From assembly GCA_947579665.1 (NCBI GenBank), contig OX388348.1, positions 16,740,001 to 16,804,000 of the forward strand: a DNA stretch of 64,000 nt. Reading direction: 5' to 3'. Below the pieces are notes generated by a model that did no database searches, was not told where the DNA came from, and worked only from the letters and a program-made list of their open reading frames with translations. The first letter of the stretch is position 1. Each line of letters starts with the position of its first letter. The DNA is from Sympetrum striolatum. Taxonomy: Eukaryota; Arthropoda; Insecta; Odonata; Libellulidae. The position numbers and the translations under genes are program-made. Positions 50,328-63,828 of this stretch are shown in pieces.

Positions 50328-51267
50328 TTAACAATAGCGACTTAGCGGCCACACCTCAGCCCGGTCACATCGCGGCCACACGGGATAACTCGTTACCCCA
50401 CGCCGTAAAAACCTTGTTGTACAAAACATACGGTTATTTTAGGACTTCTAACCGGGTGCTTCATGTTTTTTGAATGATTCTTCAACAATCCTAATGATTT
50501 TTATCGTTCAATTGATAGATGGCGTTCTAGGAACCGGTCATTTATGTGAGAACTCCGAAAAACTGCTTTTTTCAGAAAAAAATCATTACTCCGCTATATA
50601 TTTCAATATTAAGGGTTTAAATTTTAGAGTTGTAGGCATACAATATACCATTACCATATAAAAATAACAGTATCCGCCGATCTTGCAAAATTACTGTCGG
50701 GAAAAGTGGAAAAATCACACATCATAAATTTGTTTTTTTTTGGGCTTTTATTGGCTTCTAAATACATATTTACTTATAGGAAAGTGAAAAATATTATTTT
50801 CATGATATTTGAACAAAAAAAATTATTGATCAGCACACGTCATGCACAGAGGTAACCGATGTTCCTCGCAAGCCGGCCTTCTACAGGACGAACACCCAAC
50901 CAGCGTTTTTAGACGTGATTTCATAACGACTAGGATTGAGAAATTTCTTTTTTCACTTAAATATTATAAACTCACCCTTATTTTGTCGATTGAAACCACA
51001 AAAAAGTTGTTTCGAAGAAAAAAGATCTGACTCGAGCAACGGTTGCGGCCACACTGGGGTAGCTAGTTACCCCACACCGATTAATGGAACGCTTAAAGCG
51101 CCCCCCACGCGTTTTTTTCGGATTCCTATGAAATGGGATCACAAGTCACACTTGTCTGCTACCGACAGATGTAGTTACTTGTATCAATTTCAGACGTTTT
51201 AGAACTCTAATTTCAAATTTTCTGAGCCTGGGGTAACGAGCTACCCCCAGTGGCCAATAAGGGTTAA
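50328..51267. mobile_element. piggyBac-like non-autonomous element
   Basis: The right end reads GTGGCCAATAAGGGTTAA, the complement of TTAACCCTTATTGGCCAC, a piggyBac-style end with TTAA target (51,264-51,267). The left boundary has TTAA at 50,328-50,331 followed by a diverged terminus ending in GCGGCCAC. Inside, three copies of a GGGGTAACGAGTTACCCC-like inverted motif occur, near 50,380, 51,055 and 51,233, which is unusual. No transposase is present. Confidence 0.45.
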
Positions 51268-51269
51268 AT

Positions 51270-52390
51270 GGAGTTTTTATTTGACGTATGAATGCATGAA
51301 TTATATCGCTGCTTCCTGTAAGTAAGTGTGCTAATGGCGTTTATAATGTTCCACAAGAAAAATTTCCACCTCTTTAAGATAACAAAGTAGCAGGAAGCTT
51401 GTTATTTTGATAGCACTTAATAATTTGGGGATACGATGGATATCTGCAAAATTCTTGGAAAATATAGTCTATAATTGAATTTTCCTAAATTTAAAATTTG
51501 AAAATAGTCTAATACTAATGAGCTATAATGATTAAAGGAATATGTTACAACGAAATCATCCCTACTCGCGTCATATATACTACCTACCGGTTAGGAAATA
51601 GTGCTTCTTACCTTCTTACACTAGTATCCATTTTTCACTTGTGATTTATTTATGCAATATTTTTATCCATATCTTCTCTTTTTATTCTTTAATTTTCTTA
51701 GGACTCTCTTTATAGAATCTCGCTCACTATATTCAGTCAGATTTTTCTGTTTTTCCCTTTCATTATGGTCACCCAGATTCTCATCTTATATCGATTCATA
51801 CAAACGCTACCGCACGCATAGGTAACTAAAATGACTAATGCCTATTTGAATATGTAATTGTTCTTGCCACGTATGTACATTTAATGTCATCATGGCATTT
51901 TTATATCGTGAATATGAACCCGGCATAATTTGTTATCTTACATAAATTGCTTATTTTTAAGTGGCAAAAACGTCGGTGCTTATTGAATCAACATTAAGAT
52001 AAATTAACGAGATACTTAGCAAAAATTGATTCGAGCGATATTTGATGGAATTTTTTCAAAATTAAATTACAAATATTTATTACATGTAAGCTTTACTACG
52101 TCTGATTTTGTTCCTTCAGCCGAATATATATGGTTTATTTACTTGGTGAATAAGGGTTTCTTCTCTAAATATTATGGACAATTTAGGTGTTCAGCTGAAA
52201 AATAATTTGAAAATAAAATCATTGGTGAATGCATTTTTTGGAACATCAATGTAGCCATCCAAGAAGAAACTAAATCAATTTAATGGTGCAGCTCTTTAAT
52301 AACTTAATGCATGAGCACAATATTCCAACTCCTCCTTCGCGACGAAATCCTTTCGAAAGCTGAAAATTCATTGCCCCCAAGAACCAGTAC
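51270..52390. other. AT-rich DNA without a supported gene
   Basis: No feature supported. Confidence 0.5.
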
Positions 52391-52429
52391 CATTCCTTAA
52401 TTAACCATTAATGAAAATCTCGTTATTTA

Positions 52430-52760
52430 CCATCTCCTCGAATGGATCCGGGCCGAGACGGACGAGGCCCGTCTCCAGGCCCTTCCTCGCTCACGTATAA
52501 ATACATAAGGCATCTTCCGCACGCCCCGAATCGCATCCCTGAGGGCAAATGCCCCCGTGGCCTCGTTCCCTGTGACACCATTACAAGATCTTTCTCCCGA
52601 ATTCTTTCCCTTCACGTGACCTATATCACAGACGTTTCAATAATTCAGGAGGCGGCCGCGTGGCGCCACGAGCGGGGCTTTCGTTTACAGCCCAAAGAGT
52701 GAATTTGTATCTCGCCTCGTGACTTGCGGTGTTCGCCGAACAGCTCTATCGCGACGTTTA
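52430..52760 (+). other. GC-rich island with TATA-like box
   Basis: GC-rich sequence with a GAGACGG/CCGTCTC stem (about 52,455-52,475) is followed by TATAAATA at 52,496-52,503. An 86-residue frame (52,442-52,702) spans the TATA motif, and I do not recognise it. A promoter is possible, but without a transcript or a downstream gene this is only a suggestion. Confidence 0.3.
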
Positions 52761-52769
52761 ATGAAATAG

Positions 52770-54540
52770 GTCGTCGAACGTTAATTAATGAACCCTTTCC
52801 TCGAGCCTTTTTGTTTTCCCATCAGCGTGTTTATACGAATTTGGAAATTGTGAAGTGGGGGTTAGAGGAGTTTTCCTCAATTAAAAGTTCTGCTGCTGTA
52901 GAGGGAGTGTGACTAATTATTCGGCTGCCTAGAATTCTTTTTAAGAGAGTAATTAATTTTGTATGATAGGTATGACTGGTGGATTGCCCAACATACTGAC
53001 TATAGAAATAGGGAATCATTCAGCTTCTATTAGCGCTCATCAATTTCTTTTTACCGTTCGTAGTTTCGACGTCCGCGAAATCCTGTATTCCTCCATTTTG
53101 TTCATACTCTCGCTATATTCCCATGCAATTAATTATGCACATTGATTAATTGGTGTAGGAGCTATTATTAAGGGTTTGCACTGCAGCATCGTGCTCATTT
53201 TTGCTATGTTTGTCTTTTAAACTTAACAAAGGCCGCTTCTGGTATGGAAGAAGATCCATGTGAATGATACACATGTACTACGTACAAATGTTCTTCGTTG
53301 AGTTTTAGATGAATTTCGCCTTCTATTTGATACCTATATGTGTTCTCAATAATTTTACGTATTATATTTTGACTTGGAATCAAACCACTCGCATTCTTAT
53401 CACTACTCGCAATGGATTAACAGTAAGTGCCCAGAAGAAATTACATCAACGCTTAAAGATAAATGTGACTGAAAGGAAAATCCTTCCATTTTTAAAGGAA
53501 ATAACTAAACATAATGCTAAAATACGGGTTATTTAAATATCTTTTTTATATTTTTCTTTTATATCGTGGTATTTTTAACATTTTATATTTAGAGGATGCA
53601 CATTTAATTTCAATTTAAACTACATGTACATTAATATGATGTTATCCGTCTTTAATGTTTATTTGCGGGGTGTCGTTCGCGGATAAAATGAATTTTTATT
53701 TGGCACGATAACTACCATTTAAACCACTTGGTTCATTCTCTTATGATTGGAAATAATTTTTTGTCATGAGAAATTACCGCTAAGTTTGCCAAGACGAGCC
53801 TTTCAGTAATACTATTGGAGAATATTAAACCTTGAATATCGGATTTATTGCACTGACACTAATTTCGTTTTGTTGTGTTTTCCGAATCTGATATATCTTC
53901 AAATTCTTATCCTTCAATAGGGTAATACGAGAACATCCAAGACTACTGATCTCAAATAGAGCTACTATTCATATGGTACCCAATAGTGTCAGTTAGGAAA
54001 ATACCACTAAACATCTTAACAGATCAAAATACGGTGATATATATCTATTTAAATTTTTAAGTGTTATTTTATTTAAGGAACGAATTTATAAACAAATAAG
54101 AAGAATTAAATGTAATAAAAACATGTTTTACCTCCACAATTTCTGGCACATAATAACATAGAGCCTAATAATGCATAACTTTTACTATCCATAATTTCTA
54201 AGCTAAAAAAATAACACTGGTTAATTTAATTGGCGCCAGTTATACAGTTAAATTAACACTTTCATACTATGGCAAATTTTAGTATTTATTGATATTAAAA
54301 AAAAACAAATTAAAAGATGTTTCAATTCTGAAATAATTGATAATATGTATACCATAAACTCTCAAACTTCAACTTTGAATGTATAATTTTGAAACTTTAA
54401 TTCAGGAATTGTTTTTCGGAGATGCATTTAAATAGGAAAGAACATTCTCCCTACTTAATTTGGCTCTTTTACCCTGTGTTTTTATTCTTAAATGCTTTTT
54501 CCTTATTAGAGAAAGAGCAAGGCATGAATTAATTCGTAGC
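52770..54540. other. AT-rich DNA without a supported gene
   Basis: Short frames only (for example 53,309-53,536), none with a motif. Confidence 0.5.
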
Positions 54541-54544
54541 TGCA

Positions 54545-54740
54545 CGAGGTCGTTTTGAGCTCTACGCTAATTATAAATCCATTCTGTCGAACTGATTTCT
54601 TTCTTAATATCCTCTTGCACTTAGCTGTTGCTCTTTGTACTCTAGCTTTGATATCCAACTAAGTTTGCGCCCCAGATCATCTTCTAACATTGGCCTAATT
54701 AAATATTTGTAGGTTACTCCTTTGACAATTCCTGCGACTC
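54545..54740 (-). pseudogene. Non-LTR reverse transcriptase C-terminal fragment
   Basis: Minus-strand reading gives YKYLIRPMLE (about 54,690-54,720), then after a frame change DIKARVQRATAKCKRIL (about 54,610-54,660). These align in order with the thumb region of CR1/Jockey-type reverse transcriptases, where YK.L.RP.LEYA is followed by I.KLE.VQRRAA. Stops and frame shifts show decay. Only this ~200-bp piece is visible. Confidence 0.5.
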
Positions 54741-54744
54741 ACGT

Positions 54745-55850
54745 AATGTTAGATGGGCTCTTTTGCTTAAGGACTCGAATGAAATTAACGAATCTGGGAG
54801 AATAGTAACCTCTGTGCTTGCCTTCTTCTTTGTATCGAAAGCTGAAGATTAATTACCTGATACTTCAAGTAAATAATTTCAGAGCTTAATTAATTTTGCC
54901 TCGATTACTCCGTATAATAGTTAACGTAGTGGAATAACTTTTCCAGGGGTTTGCAAAGTGATCGATTTAGAGCCAAAAATGTCGACATGTCATTGTTAAG
55001 GGGCAATTACCGCGTAATGATCGATTAGGGACCAGTGGGGGAAATATTATTTAAGTTATTAATAAAGCTCATATAGAATTACCATTTAGTGGAAAACAGT
55101 ATAGCCACAGAATCGAATGATTATATGAAATTTGTCAAATATAAGTAGTACGCAAAGTAAAGTGTAGACCTAAAAAAAACATATATGAGTATTTTTTACT
55201 TTTATTATTTTAATTACGGAGAAGTAAAGTCAACAGGGTTCATAAAAGTTGAAAAGTTAAATGAAAAATTGGTGGTAAATGAAGTATGCTATACCACGGC
55301 TTTAAATTTTATCAACGACGATTTAAGTAGAGCTACATTCATTGGTTCCTCAACAACTAAGGCCATATGCATCGACGATTTAAATTGAAGAATCTCTTAA
55401 AGTTTTTACTTTGTATATATTAAAGCGATTGTTCGAGAGTTGTAGAGCTTCCTCTCTCTATACTCAGGGTAAGTTGGCCATAATAATGTATTCGATTAAA
55501 ATTATTGTTAATATTTCTGATATATTATTAATCTGACGTGAAAGTGTTGCATCAAAGGAAATTATTTAGGCTTACTAATAATTTAAATCAGTCTTATTGA
55601 CTCATAGCTTAATTAACTAACTCAAAATATTTAAATTTCATCTACCTATGTATGATGATTTTATGTCCTTCAGCGGGTCTTAAAGTATAGCAGGGAATAT
55701 TTCTATTTGTAATTTTCCGCTTAGTCAGTTAAAATTTAGAACCGTATTCACAGAGAAGAATGGGTAAATTTTCGGTAGTTAAGTTAGTAAACTAAACTTA
55801 CCTTGCGATTTATTTGTGGTTACTTGTTCGTTAGTAAGGAAGAAGACATC
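54745..55850. other. AT-rich DNA without a supported gene
   Basis: A 67-residue frame at 55,185-55,388 has no recognisable motif. Confidence 0.45.
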
Positions 55851-55854
55851 CTTA

Positions 55855-56140
55855 GTGTAGTCCTTATTAGCAGGAGCAGGACCGCAGGGCTTATATGGGT
55901 GTGACGGAGGCTTGAATGCAGAGAATGTGGTGTTACTCTAGGCAACATCCTAAGTCCCTTTCTATTCCTCATTATCAGCGACTGAAGTGGTTCATGGTCT
56001 TAGTACATGACTGGAGTGCCGAGGACTGCTTAACCATGCTACTCACGCGTTCCTCAAACGGTGCTCCTATATTGTCGAGATACAACTTGCGACTTGAGTC
56101 ATTAGTAGTTAAAAGGTAGGATGCGCATTTCAAAATTAAC
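55855..56140 (+). pseudogene. Possible reverse transcriptase palm-region fragment
   Basis: Plus-strand text GVTLGNILSPFLFLI (about 55,927-55,971) resembles the GVPQGS.LGPLLFL motif that precedes the active site of non-LTR reverse transcriptases. About 20 codons later in another frame WSAEDCLTML could be a decayed version of the YADD box. The rest is not recognisable. Weak, but motif order and spacing fit. Confidence 0.3.
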
Positions 56141-56149
56141 ATTTATAAT

Positions 56150-57350
56150 GGATTATGACTCTGGCTTAATTTACGAGCTTCGAGAATATCCTGTTTAGCT
56201 AAGAAAAGGAAGTTATTTGTGCAGATAAATGTATCAGAGATAATAGACCATCGCGAATTCTGTTATTAAAGGAAGATTTTTAATGGAGAAGGTAAGAACT
56301 TCTGCAGAGAAATACGCTACTTTGTTTTCCTCATTCCGTCTCATGTAAAAGATACTTCATTGTAATTTTAGCTCTAAGATATATCAGTATATGAAAAAAA
56401 TTAATTTCATAATTTTATTTCGCGTGATATCGATCACTCTGGAAGACCTTTATTCCTTTGCAATTAAAACGAGAATTAACAATTTTGATTAATGAATTCG
56501 ATGGGAACGCCCACTTTAAGACGTCTGCATTTATGTTATTCACAATTTATTCATTATACTTATCTGGTTCTTATATTTTTTAATTGTAAAATTTAAAATA
56601 TTTTTACAGAGGCGCGATTGTGATCCATATGGCTAAATAACTTTCGATTGCTTCGTATTGCTTCTCATATTTCGCTCGATCAATCATTCAACCCTTTCCT
56701 CACAATTTTTTGCCTTTTAAGAATATTCTTCATGTCGCAAATTTGTAGGCATTTATGGCTCACTATGCATATAGAGGCAGAGGTATGTAGCTAGAAATTG
56801 GAAGGGCTAATTAAAATTTCTATTTCAACAGGGAGGAAATACAAAACTCCGGACTAAAACCATATTTATTTCACATTAAAAATTAAATCTTGAAATTCTC
56901 TTTCTCACGTCTCTCACTAATTCAATCACGAAATAATTCTTGCCTAACCATTGTTTCTTTTATCTAACGTCATTATAGCTCACTCAAACACTACAAGCAT
57001 TTTATGGAAGCACCTCTGACGTAAGTAGTCTTGGAAGTATATATAAGTCAGTTTTAATTTTAAAATATAAAAACAGGATATATGAACTAATTTTTCCCAC
57101 GTTACTGTAAGAATATTAGTCATTGATGCATGAATAGGTCAATTTTTATATTTTCAATGTAAAAAAAAGATTCTATGAACAAATGTTTGCACCTTACTTT
57201 CGATTTAATGAACTACATTACTTTACATTTAGGCAGACGTATTATCGATTTTCTTACGACAATTCAGCTGCGACGCAAATTTCCAAATTTTCCAAACGAA
57301 ATTAATAAGAACGTAAAACCTCAGATAAATTGAAATGTCATTTTCAGAAC
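56150..57350. other. AT-rich DNA without a supported gene
   Basis: No feature supported. Confidence 0.5.
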
Positions 57351-57359
57351 GAGAAACTC

Positions 57360-57780
57360 AATCTCCCGCGTGCATTCACCAGCACTCGCATCTCGTTTAT
57401 TTTATTCTAAGCCCTTTTATGTCTCCGCATTTTCTCGTTAGTATACCCTTCAAATAACGCTTTCCCCGGAGTATTCCTTCATATTCCCCACGCTTTGCTT
57501 CTTACTTTAATCAAACTTCCAGCCATTATGAACGGCTTTTTATCCCTCGTCCTACTTTTTTCATCGGGAGACGGTAAACCACGCTTCCAAAGCCTCTTAT
57601 GCTCTTAAAATTCCCACTAGCTTGTACACTGCCTCGATTTCAGGGGAGTTTTTCCGCATCTATTTACACTATTGTCGAGAAAAAACTTCGCGAGCGGGCT
57701 CTAACTCAAGTCCGCGCTCATCGGGTTGTTCCCGTGTTTTTATTTTTTGACGCTTCGCGTCCATCTTAAATTAATGTTGT
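57360..57780. other. GC-enriched, pyrimidine-rich island
   Basis: A C/T-biased stretch with scattered CpG (for example CTTCGCGAGCGGGCTC) and no open frame. Same character as the other islands in this window. Confidence 0.3.
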
Positions 57781-57789
57781 TCAAATGAA

Positions 57790-59680
57790 AGCAGGTTGCT
57801 GTTTGATGAACAGTTACTGGGATAGCCGCTATGTGGACTCGCAAAGGGAAGTTGATTTGCAACGATTACTCTGATTTTGTAGTTGATGGATAATAAAGAG
57901 AGGGAACGGTCCATTTGAGTACTTAGGTAGTAGTACTAGAAGTAAATAAGAAGTATTTGTTAGTGGAACTAATTAGTAGTAGCAAATAAAAAATTAACGA
58001 AACGAAGTTGCTACTCTCTAACTAATAGAAATGGATCCTTTCTCAATATTGCCTGTATAGCATTCAGCCCTAACGTTGGGCAAACTCTTCACTCTTTCAT
58101 CACCTACTAAAATGTCTAAGTGATGAGGTGTACTAGGCTAAATGAGGAGTGAGGTAATTTGCTTTTTCTTTCTTCTTTGAGTGGAAAGAAGTTCTCTAAA
58201 GATGAGTAATATGACTTAACGAGTAATATATGTCGTAGAAACGGAATTGTGCAAGTCGAAATAGATACTTTGTAACACTTTGAGCATTTAAGGAGTGACC
58301 AAATTGAATGTCATCATTGACGATTGCTCGGAATTAAATATCCTCGGAAGATATCAAAGTAAAATAAGCATCCTTTTTCTCTATTCTGTACCAACAGATG
58401 AGTTGAATTATTTAATTCACCAAGAAATGGTCAGAGGAATTCTCAAAATTGAATTGACAAAATTTATAGGTTAAACTGACAAAGCAGATAGCTGATTTCT
58501 TCATGCGTCCAGCACAGTAAATCATACTTTCGCTTTGAATTAACAGAGAAAAAAAGTTGAGAATGAAATACTTTTAATGAATTTCCTGTGCCAAAAAAAT
58601 CACAAATTAAATTGCGGATATAAGGCAAACTCAGAACTCTTGGATATCTTGCGACACGCCGAGAGCTAATTCGCGGTACACGACGCTGCCGAGGTACGCT
58701 GGTTAGACCTTATGCTCCGAATGTTCTTGTAGGAGTATTGTTATAAATGCATCGATAATTTCACCCATATGTGCCACCACCAAGGGTCGACCCCAGTACT
58801 GCTTTCATCTCTGACGAATCCACTGAATTGGTTATCCGGGAGCCATAGTGCATGTTCTCGTATTGTTTCTCGTTAGGGGGCGTAATTTCGCTCGAGTAAA
58901 TATTTATAAATTATATTGTTATTTAAATTTAGCTAATTGACCTGTGTTACATATTTATTTATGGTTAATAATAAGTTTAAGCACTAATGCATTTTCTTAT
59001 ATAGGCCATTTTCCTACTATAGGCATAGCAATAAAATCCTATATGATAATACGATTTTTTATTTATTGGTAATAGAATCAATAAATCCAATTCAGAGAAA
59101 GTACGTTCTCAAAGGATGCAGGCAATGCTATGTGTTTTCCTGTTATGTGGGCCAATCAGACGCTGCAAAGAAGATCATAAGAGTAAGTGCTCGAGCAAGT
59201 CGATTTAAGAATTCATTTTACATCAAACCATACGCGAAAGTAATCCATTAGGAAAATAGACGCTCTAAGTTCATCCAATGCCGCATAACGAAAGGTGGCT
59301 TGCAGGTTACAGTTGTATATGTAGGTGTTTAATAAATTTTTCACTCATATGCGATATCCCAATATTCAATCAGAGAAATCAATAATACAATTATGGTTGG
59401 AGAAAATACGTGGAAATCGGGCCTGAGAAATGGCATGACAACAATGAATTTAAAATAAGCTTTCTTATTAACAGTTAATGTTTTTGTATAACATTAATAT
59501 TTTTCCGTTGATAATTTATAACTTGTTATTGCGGAAGCCATAAGGCCATAGTTGACACACTATTGTGAATATTTGAGTCCTGTTTGTTGAGAGAAATCTT
59601 GAAAGTAGTATGTAAATTTATAAAGTAGCACTTTGAATATTCGCCTCGGAAAAAAATAAATTTCCCAGAGGGCTTTCTTT
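57790..59680. other. AT-rich DNA without a supported gene
   Basis: A GC-richer patch at about 58,650-58,860 has no frame or repeat match that I can see. Confidence 0.45.
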
Positions 59681-59689
59681 CTAAATTAG

Positions 59690-60060
59690 GACGAGCGCAG
59701 TCACGATTTCATTAATCGAAGAGCCGGAGCATGTTTAAACAAGCTGCTGCACAAACGGCGTCGTAAATACGTAAAACGGATTCTCTCCGACGCGTTGAAC
59801 TCTTAGGCTTGCGTGACATCTTTCGCCTAAGTTCTAGTCAGCCGTGAATGGCGTTGCATTATTCAAGGCCTACATGAAGTTTAGATGCAGCCACTGCAAC
59901 GGTTTGACGAGGCTGTCTTCGGAGCACGTCAGCCATTTGCTGCATCGCCTTCTTTTGTTTCCCCGGGCCCTTTCATCAATTACACCCACGCCCATCTGTA
60001 GTCCTTTCTCGCTTGAGACGATGAAAGAGTACTTCATTTGAAGGACGAATTCAAAATGGC
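59690..60060. other. GC-enriched island with small frame
   Basis: Contains a 65-residue plus-strand frame (59,844-60,041) with a CSHC motif near its start. One Cys pair is not enough to call a zinc finger. Upstream, 59,690-59,800 is CpG-containing. Unassigned. Confidence 0.3.
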
Positions 60061-60499
60061 AATTAGTTGCTTTATCGCCTCTTGTGCATATTCATTACGG
60101 GGTTGGTATACAGATCACGAGTGGAAGTCACCTCTGTAAAACAGTGCAAATCGTAACTAAGCTATCAGCCACCATTCGTGTCGTTCAACTTGATTAATAT
60201 TGTATATACGTCATCACGAGTACGCAAATACCAGTTAGCAACATAATGTAGAGAAAAAGATATAAAATATCATATCACAAGTATAATTCTCTGCTTAACT
60301 AATAGATTTTTCACATCATATTTCTTAGTCTATTAGGTACTGGTAAAAATATTGTTTCATTTTAATCAGTCATTAAAGTTCTCTGGAAACAAGCTTGGTT
60401 TCGTGGGGACTGTGAATATCTTTGGATAGACAATTCCAAATAATTACCGTTTAAAGAGAATATTTTCCACATCCTATCTGTGAGCTGTCCTTCTTACTT

Positions 60500-60745
60500 T
60501 AAGTTTATGGTAAATTTTCTCAAAAACAAACATGGAGGCATTACCCCATCTTGCAGTTCCCTCCAGGGTGGCTCATCAGGTTATGCCCATTTCTTTCTAG
60601 GTCGCCGAACATATTCCAGAGTCCAGGTCCAGAGGAAAGCGGCTATACCGCCTGCTTTCCTCTGTAGCATTTGCAGATTTTATGGAAGCATCCCATACTG
60701 ACGATGCGTATTCCAACTCCGGCATGAGCATAATTGCGTTTTCTG
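60500..60745 (-). pseudogene. Non-LTR reverse transcriptase C-terminal fragment
   Basis: Minus-strand reading begins LMPELEYASSVWD (about 60,690-60,735), a hallmark of CR1/Jockey-type enzymes after the palm. It continues, with stops, to a region reading KEMGIT then ATLEGTARWGNASMFVFEKI (about 60,520-60,590), the LGW.TLE.RR.. block of the same family. The gap between the two blocks matches the usual distance. It is clearly a broken copy, and no catalytic part is present. Confidence 0.7.
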
Positions 60746-60749
60746 AAGC

Positions 60750-63700
60750 ACTCTTTTAGTTTATATCTATATCTATGTTTGTGTTCGTAAAGTTATTAAG
60801 TGCATTGTTATAGAGTCCCCTTCTAAGGCTAGTCGTTGAAATCGGAGCATTAATAGGTCTAAAATTGGATAGCAGGTACAACGGAAGTACTGTTTCCTAA
60901 TGCAGGTTCGCTTTGGGATAGTATTACCTGCAGTAAAATTAAAGTTATAGGCATTGAAATACAAATGACGTTCACTGGGCATACAAGTTGTGCTATGTGC
61001 TTAAATATTCGTAAGAATGAGTTCACATTACAGGTTTTATTTCTACAGCTTTGACTATAGCTACTACGACTATGCATTTTTTTCGATCTCCCACCTTTCA
61101 AAAGTTGTGAAATAGATTTTCATGATAATTTGGTTTGATCATAATTAATCACAATGATTTGATGCCTATGTCAAGTCTAACAAGCATCCGATATAAACCG
61201 AAAATCATTGTAAATGAATCGATTCCGACTATACATGCATGGATAAACGATGCTTTATGGGTTGAAATTAGGGCTAGAATATCCCGTATTTCGATAGACT
61301 ATGATCTAGCAAGCATAAAAAACAAGATCAGCGGTACCTAGTAATTCACATATACCTCTTTTATCTATTTCACTCGTACGTCCATTAATGCTAGGAATAT
61401 ATAAAACGTTGTAAGCCTTTTCTAATTATATGCAATCAAGTAGAAACAGTTTTGATGAGGAATTACTTTTCTAATCTGTAAAATTACGGCCCAAATGAAT
61501 TACTGTTTTCAGGATATTTTATTTTGTAAAAGAATGCACGATGTAGTACGTTAATTTGAACAGGTTAAGCTTTAAAACATAAGATTATAGAGGTAATTTT
61601 TTGTTAAATATTTGGAAGTTATCATAACCTATTCCATAGTTTGCTTTATAAGTTCATTTTTTCAACTCGCCCATTTTATTCCTTCTAATTTAATTACGTC
61701 AAGACAAATATAAGTGGTTTAAGTTACGTTGGCTATTATTGAACCCATGCCTTCAAGAAAAGCTTTATTAATTATGTGATCTCAAATACTCTTTCAGCAT
61801 AGTAGGCTTTTTAATTTATCCCTCCACACCGAGTTGATAATAGAAAAGAGATTGAATTGTAATAACTAGTAGCTCATCGTTTTTCAGGTCAATTAGGATG
61901 AATTTCTATTCGACTTTAAGTAAATAGATGTCCAGATGAAATTAATCCACTGTTTAATGCATTAAAACGCCGCCATATTAAAACCAAAAGAACGTAAGTT
62001 TCGAAAGCATTTCGAGGAAAACTAATTGGATGAATTGCGAATTAGCTGAAATTATTTGGTTTGTAAATGGGCTCGTAAAAAGACTCCATCGATTATTGAG
62101 TGTCGATAATGAATTAAAGGAATACATATGCGATGGGAGCAACTGGAGTTAAAATTCGGAGGAGAAAATCAAATTATTTTCCGCTCAGCGGAACGCGAAA
62201 ATTGATTGTAGCCCCGGGCTGAAGTCCAAATTTTTATTCCCGCGATTCTGGAAATGGAAACAATGGAACCATCAAATTTGGGTATTCTAAGTTCAAAAGG
62301 AGAAATGAAGGTAGAGGTAGATTTGGATACTATCTGCTAACTTTACGATATGGAATTTTTTCGAAAATCAGAGTAGATTTAATGAATGAGCATATTTGTT
62401 AAACTAGGGCTGTTCAACTTTTAGCCCGCTGGACAGAGACTGAATTCGACCCACTGAAATTTTAAAACGGATAAGGTAGTGCTAATATAAGAAAGTTGTT
62501 TCCATATAAAATATATGTATGACCACTCCACTAATCGGGTCCTTTCCGTTGTTTCCGAAAACCGACAGCAAGACGGTTATGAGCGCTGATAAAGACAGCT
62601 ATTAGGGATTATTAAATCTCCAAAACCTTCTCTTTTGTTGAACGTATTAATAGTTTTTCGTGGCAAAAAGCTAATTTTTTCTTGCATTACTTGATATGAT
62701 TTCTGGTTTTAAAGCTTTAATTTTTAAAGCTTTAACCCATCCCATTTAGACGATGCTAGACTGTTTTCCTTTCTTGATTTCTTTCAATGAAATGTAAATC
62801 GGGATTTCACTGGTAATTGATAGGAATGTGACGAAATAAATTAGCTGCTACCTCTTTTAAACAATGATTAAATATGTAATTATATCGCTGGATGAATCGC
62901 TATTGTAAGGGGTTGTTTTGTTGATGCAAAAGTCAAATTTTCAAAATATTATCGCAGTTAAAAGGTAGAGGTTAAATAGGCATTTGTTTACGTAAGTTGT
63001 ACTAGTTGTTGTGTAGTCGTTACACGTTACCCCGTCTTGAAAATAACCCTGATAGTATGCGTTGAATACAAAATTCTTACTCTTTTACTTTGCCCGAGGG
63101 ATTCCTTATCATCCACAGTTTGCATGAGTTGCCCTATTTCCCAAAATGTAATGCTGAGTCTATCTGACCAAATAGGTTTACAGTGTATCGTTAATCCACT
63201 TGTGAGAAACAATTCAGTATGTAGAAAATTGACATGTATTGTAGGGAAGTAACACTCGAATGCAGCGCCTCTGTGGAAAATGCATTATTGGATGAGTGGG
63301 GGATAAGTGAACCAACAGATGCAGGCTGTATAAAAAGAGAAAAAATGGTTGGAGAGGAAGATATTTGCCAGCGAAGAGTGCTTACGGTGATCGGGGGCAG
63401 GTCGAGGGAAAAAAGGCTACGGGCGAGCAGAGCTTGTTTGTGCTTCCAACGAAAAAGAGAATTTTGTTTGCTACGAGAAGAGGAGAATATTGTTTCTGCT
63501 CCTCTTAAGCAAATAAAAATGACAACGAGGCAATATTAAGTAGCACCTTAGTTTAAATTTTGGTAAAAACCAGTTAATTTGAAATCCAGAGGCGAAATTA
63601 TGATTAACATTGGCGTAGTTCTCAGTTCAAGGGAGTATATGAATTTTCAGAGCTAGAAAAAGTAGTAATGATTAAATTAGGTTTTTTAGCTATCGCGGAC

Positions 63701-63820
63701 ATAAAAAGCTTCTATCTTTGAGAAAATTACGAGAAAAAAGTATATGTAATTGAATAAATAATGTATTCGAGAAAACAAAAATTCCTCGAATTGGAAAACT
63801 TGAATAGATTTCTGTAGCTA
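60750..63820. other. Mostly AT-rich DNA without a supported gene
   Basis: Frames of 60-101 residues occur (61,135-61,341; 63,037-63,252; 63,234-63,539) without recognisable domains. Near 62,407, CTAGGGCTGTTCAACTTTTA followed by GCCCGCTGGACAGA looks like a hAT-type terminus, but no opposite end was found. Confidence 0.4.
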
Positions 63821-63828
63821 TCACAGAC

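Noticed and set aside
62400..62470. hAT terminus at CTAGGGCTGTTCAACTTTTA
   Set aside because: Looks like a known type of hAT end, but no matching opposite end or target duplication was found, so it is only mentioned in the spacer entry.
63234..63539. 101-residue charged frame as a gene
   Set aside because: No recognisable domain and no supporting structure around it.
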